DNA from: Calditrichota bacterium
GTDB lineage: Bacteria; Zhuqueibacterota; Zhuqueibacteria; Oleimicrobiales; Geothermoviventaceae
Length of the DNA stretch: 9,186 nt
Assembly (NCBI GenBank): GCA_013152765.1
Contig: JAADFT010000133.1
Span: forward strand, 1-9,186
Direction of reading: 5' to 3'
Shown here: piece after piece, positions 6,963 through 9,186 of the stretch
How the letters are laid out: the number at the start of each line of letters is the position of its first letter
How positions within the stretch are numbered: the stretch's first letter is position 1
Translations under genes and position numbers: made by a program
The notes under the pieces: model-generated
Told to the model about the DNA's origin: nothing
The model's input: only the letters and a program-made list of their open reading frames with translations
Database searches by the model: none

Positions 6963-7527
6963 CCCTTCACCTCCTTCTCTGTCCCGACCGGCCTCGGTGA
7001 TCTTACGCGCTCCACCTGGCGGGACGACTGACAGGCTTTGAAAAGCGCTACAGACGCTCGCCCAGCGGAAACCGCAGCTCACCCTTCCAAACGCTTCTTC
7101 CAAAATCTTCGGCCGAAACGAGTCAATCTTGAGCAGCCGGCCAGATCCGGGGTCCTGGTGCGTAGCAACTGCAGATCGAAACTCGGCAAGCATGTGGCGT
7201 GCCTGGCGTCACTGCGATCCCCACTGCATCCTTCGCGTTCGCGCAGCTCAATCTGACGACATGAGGATGCTGGCGATTTCCGCCTCAGCTAAACTTGCCC
7301 GGGCACATGCTCTTCCGAAGGGCACTGGGATGTGCACCTCAGTTGCAAGGCCCTGTCCTGTTTTTTTCTCTGCTTCAGGAGAATGCACTGCAACAGGTTT
7401 GGCTAAACAAGCATGGCTGGCGCGACAGCTGGAGCTGCTTTAAACAAGGAAAGATTGACGACAGAACGTTTTGTGGCAGGACCTGCGTCCACCCCCGGAT
7501 AAGAAAACAATCCGTTTGAGGCCCCCC
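6963..7527. other. Intergenic region between Rrf2 regulator and hemerythrin
   Basis: No frame in these 565 bases resembles a known protein. The right part would hold the end of the Rrf2 transcript; only short stems are seen there (for example CGGAT/ATCCG at about 7498-7516) and none has a U-tract. The left part is the hemerythrin upstream region. A 6-bp dyad, GTCCCG (6981-6986) and CGGGAC (7020-7025), surrounds a TAAGAT sequence (7005-7000, minus strand) that could be a -10 box, but no matching -35 is evident. A T-run at about 7362-7368 on the plus strand follows no plus-strand gene. Confidence 0.45.
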
Positions 7528-8010
7528 TCACTCCTTCTTGCCGGCCGCCTTCTTGTTGCGCTCGGACAGAAGTTGTGTGAGCCAGCCGACCTCCTCCTCG
7601 TGTCCGCGGAACGAGTCCAGAATGTCAACCAGGCTGGTGCTGTCGAGGATCTCGAGCATCATCTTCTCTACACGATTCATCACTTTACGAATCTCGCAGT
7701 CATCCCCGAGTTTGCAGTCGCGGCGGCTTTGCAAACAGTTAAACAGAGGCGAAGACCCTTCGGTCGCTTCGATGATTCGCCGCAGCGTGATTTGTTCCGG
7801 AGGTCGCGCAAGAGCAAAGCCGCCCTTGGCCCCGCGGTACGAGGTCACCAGGCCCGACCTGGCCAGTTGCTGAAAAACCTTGGCGAGGTAAGTTTCGGAG
7901 ACGTTTTGCGCGTTGGCGATGTCGCGTACGTAGACAACTTCACCGGGATCTTTCAACGCGAGGTAAAGCAGCCCATGAATCGCGTATTCTGTCCCCATCG
8001 AAAAGTGCAT
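7528..8010 (-). CDS. Rrf2-family (IscR/NsrR/RsrR-like) Fe-S transcriptional regulator
   Basis: A 160-residue regulator of the Rrf2 family. The winged helix occupies about residues 1-80: FSMGTEYAIHGLLYLA at the N-terminus, recognition helix VSETYLAKVFQQLARSGLV (37-55) and wing YRGAKGGFALARP (58-70). Three cysteines, C92, C99 and C105 (C-x6-C-x5-C), match the cluster-binding loop of IscR and NsrR. E8 and H12 occupy the positions used as extra ligands in RsrR, so a 2Fe-2S or 4Fe-4S cluster is likely. The start is the ATG at 8010, which has AGGAG 5 nt upstream; a GTG two codons earlier would overlap that site. A candidate promoter and an IscR-type half-site upstream suggest autoregulation. Plausible signals are NO, redox state or Fe-S supply. 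The nearby hemerythrin is a reasonable target, but that is inference. Confidence 0.93.
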   Translation of the reverse strand: MHFSMGTEYAIHGLLYLALKDPGEVVYVRDIANAQNVSETYLAKVFQQLARSGLVTSYRGAKGGFALARPPEQITLRRIIEATEGSSPLFNCLQSRRDCKLGDDCEIRKVMNRVEKMMLEILDSTSLVDILDSFRGHEEEVGWLTQLLSERNKKAAGKKE

Positions 8011-8037
8011 GATCACTCCTGCCCGAAAATTCCGTTG

Positions 8038-8062
8038 ATAGTGGACTCAAGATGTCTTAATT
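8038..8062. promoter_or_regulatory. Possible IscR-type operator upstream of the Rrf2 gene
   Basis: ATAGTGGACT (8038-8047) matches 9 of 10 positions of the left half of the IscR type-1 consensus ATASYYGACT. GTC follows at 8054-8056, the spacing expected for the right half, whose distal part is degenerate. The site lies 28 to 52 bp upstream of the regulator start codon and overlaps the -10 box of its candidate promoter, a typical place for autorepression. Only half the site is convincing. Confidence 0.35.
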
Positions 8063-8087
8063 TAGCCGAAAGCAGGCACCAAAGCAA
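8059..8087 (-). promoter_or_regulatory. Candidate promoter of the Rrf2 gene
   Basis: On the minus strand TTGCTT (8087-8082, 3 of 6) and TAAATT (8064-8059, 4 of 6) are 17 bp apart. Transcription would start near 8052, giving a leader of about 42 nt with the AGGAG site. The -35 box is weak, which is common for promoters that are regulated or need an activator. Confidence 0.3.
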
Positions 8088-8123
8088 GGTTTTTCTCGCT
8101 TCGGAACGACCAGCGCGTTGACC

Positions 8124-8152
8124 TTGCAACTTGAAGCCAGCCGACCTCTAAG
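8124..8152 (+). promoter_or_regulatory. Candidate promoter of folK
   Basis: TTGCAA (8124-8129, 4 of 6) and TCTAAG (8147-8152, 4 of 6) are separated by 17 bp, which would give a leader of about 26 nt before the GTG at 8185. A better -35 sequence, TTGACC at 8118-8123, has no -10 box at normal spacing. The divergent Rrf2 and folK genes share a 174-bp upstream region, so the regulator could affect both. Confidence 0.25.
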
Positions 8153-8184
8153 TTGGGGCGTTACAGAAAAAGAAGAAAAAACTC

Positions 8185-8742
8185 GTGGACCACCAGCACC
8201 GAAACCTGTCGTGTCATTTTCTCGGGATTGGCAGCAACCTCCGTCCGAGGGAGAACTTCCCAAGGATTGTGGACGCGCTGTTGCGCCTCGGTCCCAGACT
8301 TGCCCTGAGTCGTGTGATCGAAACCGAGCCAGTTGGCTTTCCGAGCGAGAACCAGTTCCTGAACGGCGTCGCCGCGCTGTGGACGAACCTGTCGCCCGAG
8401 CAGCTCAAGAAAGCCTGCGTGGCCATCGAAGAAAAACTGGGTCGCGACCGCACCGACCCTCGTCGCAAATTCCGTGACCGTCCCGCCGACATTGACATTC
8501 TGTTCAGTCTCGCCCCCTCAAACCCGAGTGTGCCCTGGTCCTCTCTACCGAAAGAGAGTTACGTTCGGTTACCGCTTCTCGAACTTCTCTCCCATCTGAG
8601 ACTGGTTTCCGCCGAGGTCGTGCCCGAGTTGCCGCCCGGAGTACCTCTGCGCGTGGGTGGAATCCTACTCGGCGAGGCTCCGGCCACCATCCACCGGGAT
8701 GACCGCACCGGTGATGTAGTAGTTGTCGAGCACCGCTTTTAG
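8185..8742 (+). CDS. folK: 2-amino-4-hydroxy-6-hydroxymethyldihydropteridine pyrophosphokinase
   Basis: A 185-residue HPPK, which transfers pyrophosphate from ATP to 6-hydroxymethyl-dihydropterin in folate synthesis (cytoplasm). Visible landmarks are the N-terminal strand FLGIGSNL (12-19), the EPVGF loop (48-52), QFLNGV (57-62), the ATP-site region EEKLGR (82-87) and the signature RKFRDRPADIDILF (94-107). D102 and D104 are the magnesium-binding aspartates. The start is GTG at 8185: an in-frame stop lies at 8149-8151 and no other common start codon occurs before the conserved strand. The region before it is A-rich and has no clear SD site. The protein is longer than the E. coli enzyme (159 residues). 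Its last 25 or so codons run antisense through the 3' end of the pteridine reductase gene, so the C-terminal tail may be a by-product of that overlap. Confidence 0.92.
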   Translation: MDHQHRNLSCHFLGIGSNLRPRENFPRIVDALLRLGPRLALSRVIETEPVGFPSENQFLNGVAALWTNLSPEQLKKACVAIEEKLGRDRTDPRRKFRDRPADIDILFSLAPSNPSVPWSSLPKESYVRLPLLELLSHLRLVSAEVVPELPPGVPLRVGGILLGEAPATIHRDDRTGDVVVVEHRF

Positions 8743-9186
8743 GGCCAGGTAGATCGCCTCCGGTCCGCCTTCGACGCCGAGTGGCGTCTTGCTCAACACC
8801 GCCCGACGGTTCTCTTCAGTGTGTTCCTCTCTGAAAAGAATCGGTCCCGGGGCAATCGCGTTCACCTTCACGTCGGGAGCGTAGCGTTTCGCAAGGGATC
8901 GCGTCAGGTTCGCCAGTCCCGCCTTGGTGGCGCAGTAGGTGGCGAAATCCGGATTCGGCCTTTCGGCGTAGATGTCGGTCAGGTGGACGATGTCGGCCGG
9001 TTTCTGCGGGGACGCTCGCAGGAGATCCAACAGCTCCCGGTTCAGCACGTACGGAGCCAGCATGTGTACGCGAAAGAAGCGCTCGAACAACGCAACGTCT
9101 TCGTCCAGATTCTCGGCGGTCTCGCTGAAGGCCGACGCGTTGTGCACGATCGCGCGCAGCGACGTTGTGGCGGCACGGATTTCCGC
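8665..9186 (-). CDS. FolM/PTR1-like pteridine reductase (SDR family), partial
   Basis: The C-terminal 173 residues of a short-chain dehydrogenase; the frame stays open to the right edge, so the 5' end (about 70 codons) lies outside. The GTG at 9147 is the valine of the conserved VHNASAF motif, not a start. The catalytic part reads VHLTDIYAERPNPDFATYCATK, so the usual SDR serine is replaced by aspartate, 13 residues before the tyrosine of the YxxxK motif. This Asp-Tyr-Lys arrangement has the spacing of PTR1 and FolM pterin reductases. KVNAIAPGPILF and the C-terminal GAVIPVDGGRSL also resemble E. coli dihydromonapterin reductase (FolM). It would reduce dihydropterin or dihydromonapterin with NADPH. 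It is convergent with folK and overlaps it by 78 bp. Confidence 0.85.
   Translation of the reverse strand, partial: AEIRAATTSLRAIVHNASAFSETAENLDEDVALFERFFRVHMLAPYVLNRELLDLLRASPQKPADIVHLTDIYAERPNPDFATYCATKAGLANLTRSLAKRYAPDVKVNAIAPGPILFREEHTEENRRAVLSKTPLGVEGGPEAIYLALKAVLDNYYITGAVIPVDGGRSLAE

Noticed and set aside
6963..7193. 77-codon N-terminal extension of the hemerythrin
   Set aside because: A near-perfect SD site precedes the ATG at 6962, the family normally starts there, and the extension has no recognisable domain.
7355..7372. Plus-strand T-run after CCCTGTCC as a terminator
   Set aside because: No plus-strand gene ends upstream and no good stem precedes the T-run.
8051..8064. AAGATG at 8050-8055 as an NsrR site
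   Set aside because: Only one half-site is present; the matching CATCTT half at the expected distance is missing.
9145..9147. GTG at 9147 as the start of the pteridine reductase
   Set aside because: It encodes valine inside the conserved VHNAS motif and the frame is open to the window edge with SDR-like sequence, so the gene is partial.

Overview
The window looks like chromosomal DNA of a GC-rich, Gram-negative-type bacterium. Evidence for this is a lipobox lipoprotein, a Tat-dependent signal peptide, strong Shine-Dalgarno (SD) sites (AAGGAGGTGA, AGGGAGG) and sigma70-like promoter elements including a perfect TTGACA. Exported Gfo/Idh/MocA dehydrogenases, ceramidase-like proteins and mutarotase lipoproteins are common in lineages such as Planctomycetes, Acidobacteria and the uncultured FCB-type phyla. 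The strong SD sites argue against typical Bacteroidetes. The phylum cannot be fixed from this sequence. I see no transposase, integrase, CRISPR array, tRNA or rRNA.

Layout. Six complete genes lie on the minus strand and read from right to left: an Rrf2-family regulator (8010-7528), a bacteriohemerythrin (6962-6525), an aldose 1-epimerase-like lipoprotein (5983-4928), a membrane-anchored neutral ceramidase-like protein (4760-3315), a Tat-exported Gfo/Idh/MocA oxidoreductase (3090-1741) and a DUF4143-type AAA ATPase (1573-296). At the right edge folK (8185-8742, plus strand) converges on, and overlaps by 78 bp, the 3' part of a FolM/PTR1-like pteridine reductase (minus strand), which runs off the window. 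Gene-poor stretches are 1-295, 5984-6524 and 6963-7527.

Functional reading. The epimerase, ceramidase-like and Gfo genes are collinear, all three products are predicted to act outside the cytoplasm, and a good promoter precedes the first. They may form one exported module acting on sugar-containing or lipid substrates (inference). The Rrf2 regulator keeps a full Fe-S ligand set and has an IscR-type half-site in its own upstream region. Its neighbour is a hemerythrin with all seven di-iron ligands, which suggests a link to O2, NO or Fe-S stress. FolK and the FolM-like reductase belong to pterin/folate metabolism.

The most unusual points are three 22-bp-spaced copies of a TTGGAANTTCCAA palindrome over the ATPase promoter, a ceramidase-like protein that keeps its metal ligands but lacks the GDxSP nucleophile motif, and the tail-to-tail antisense overlap of folK with the pterin reductase gene. 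I do not see convincing evidence of a wholly new system.
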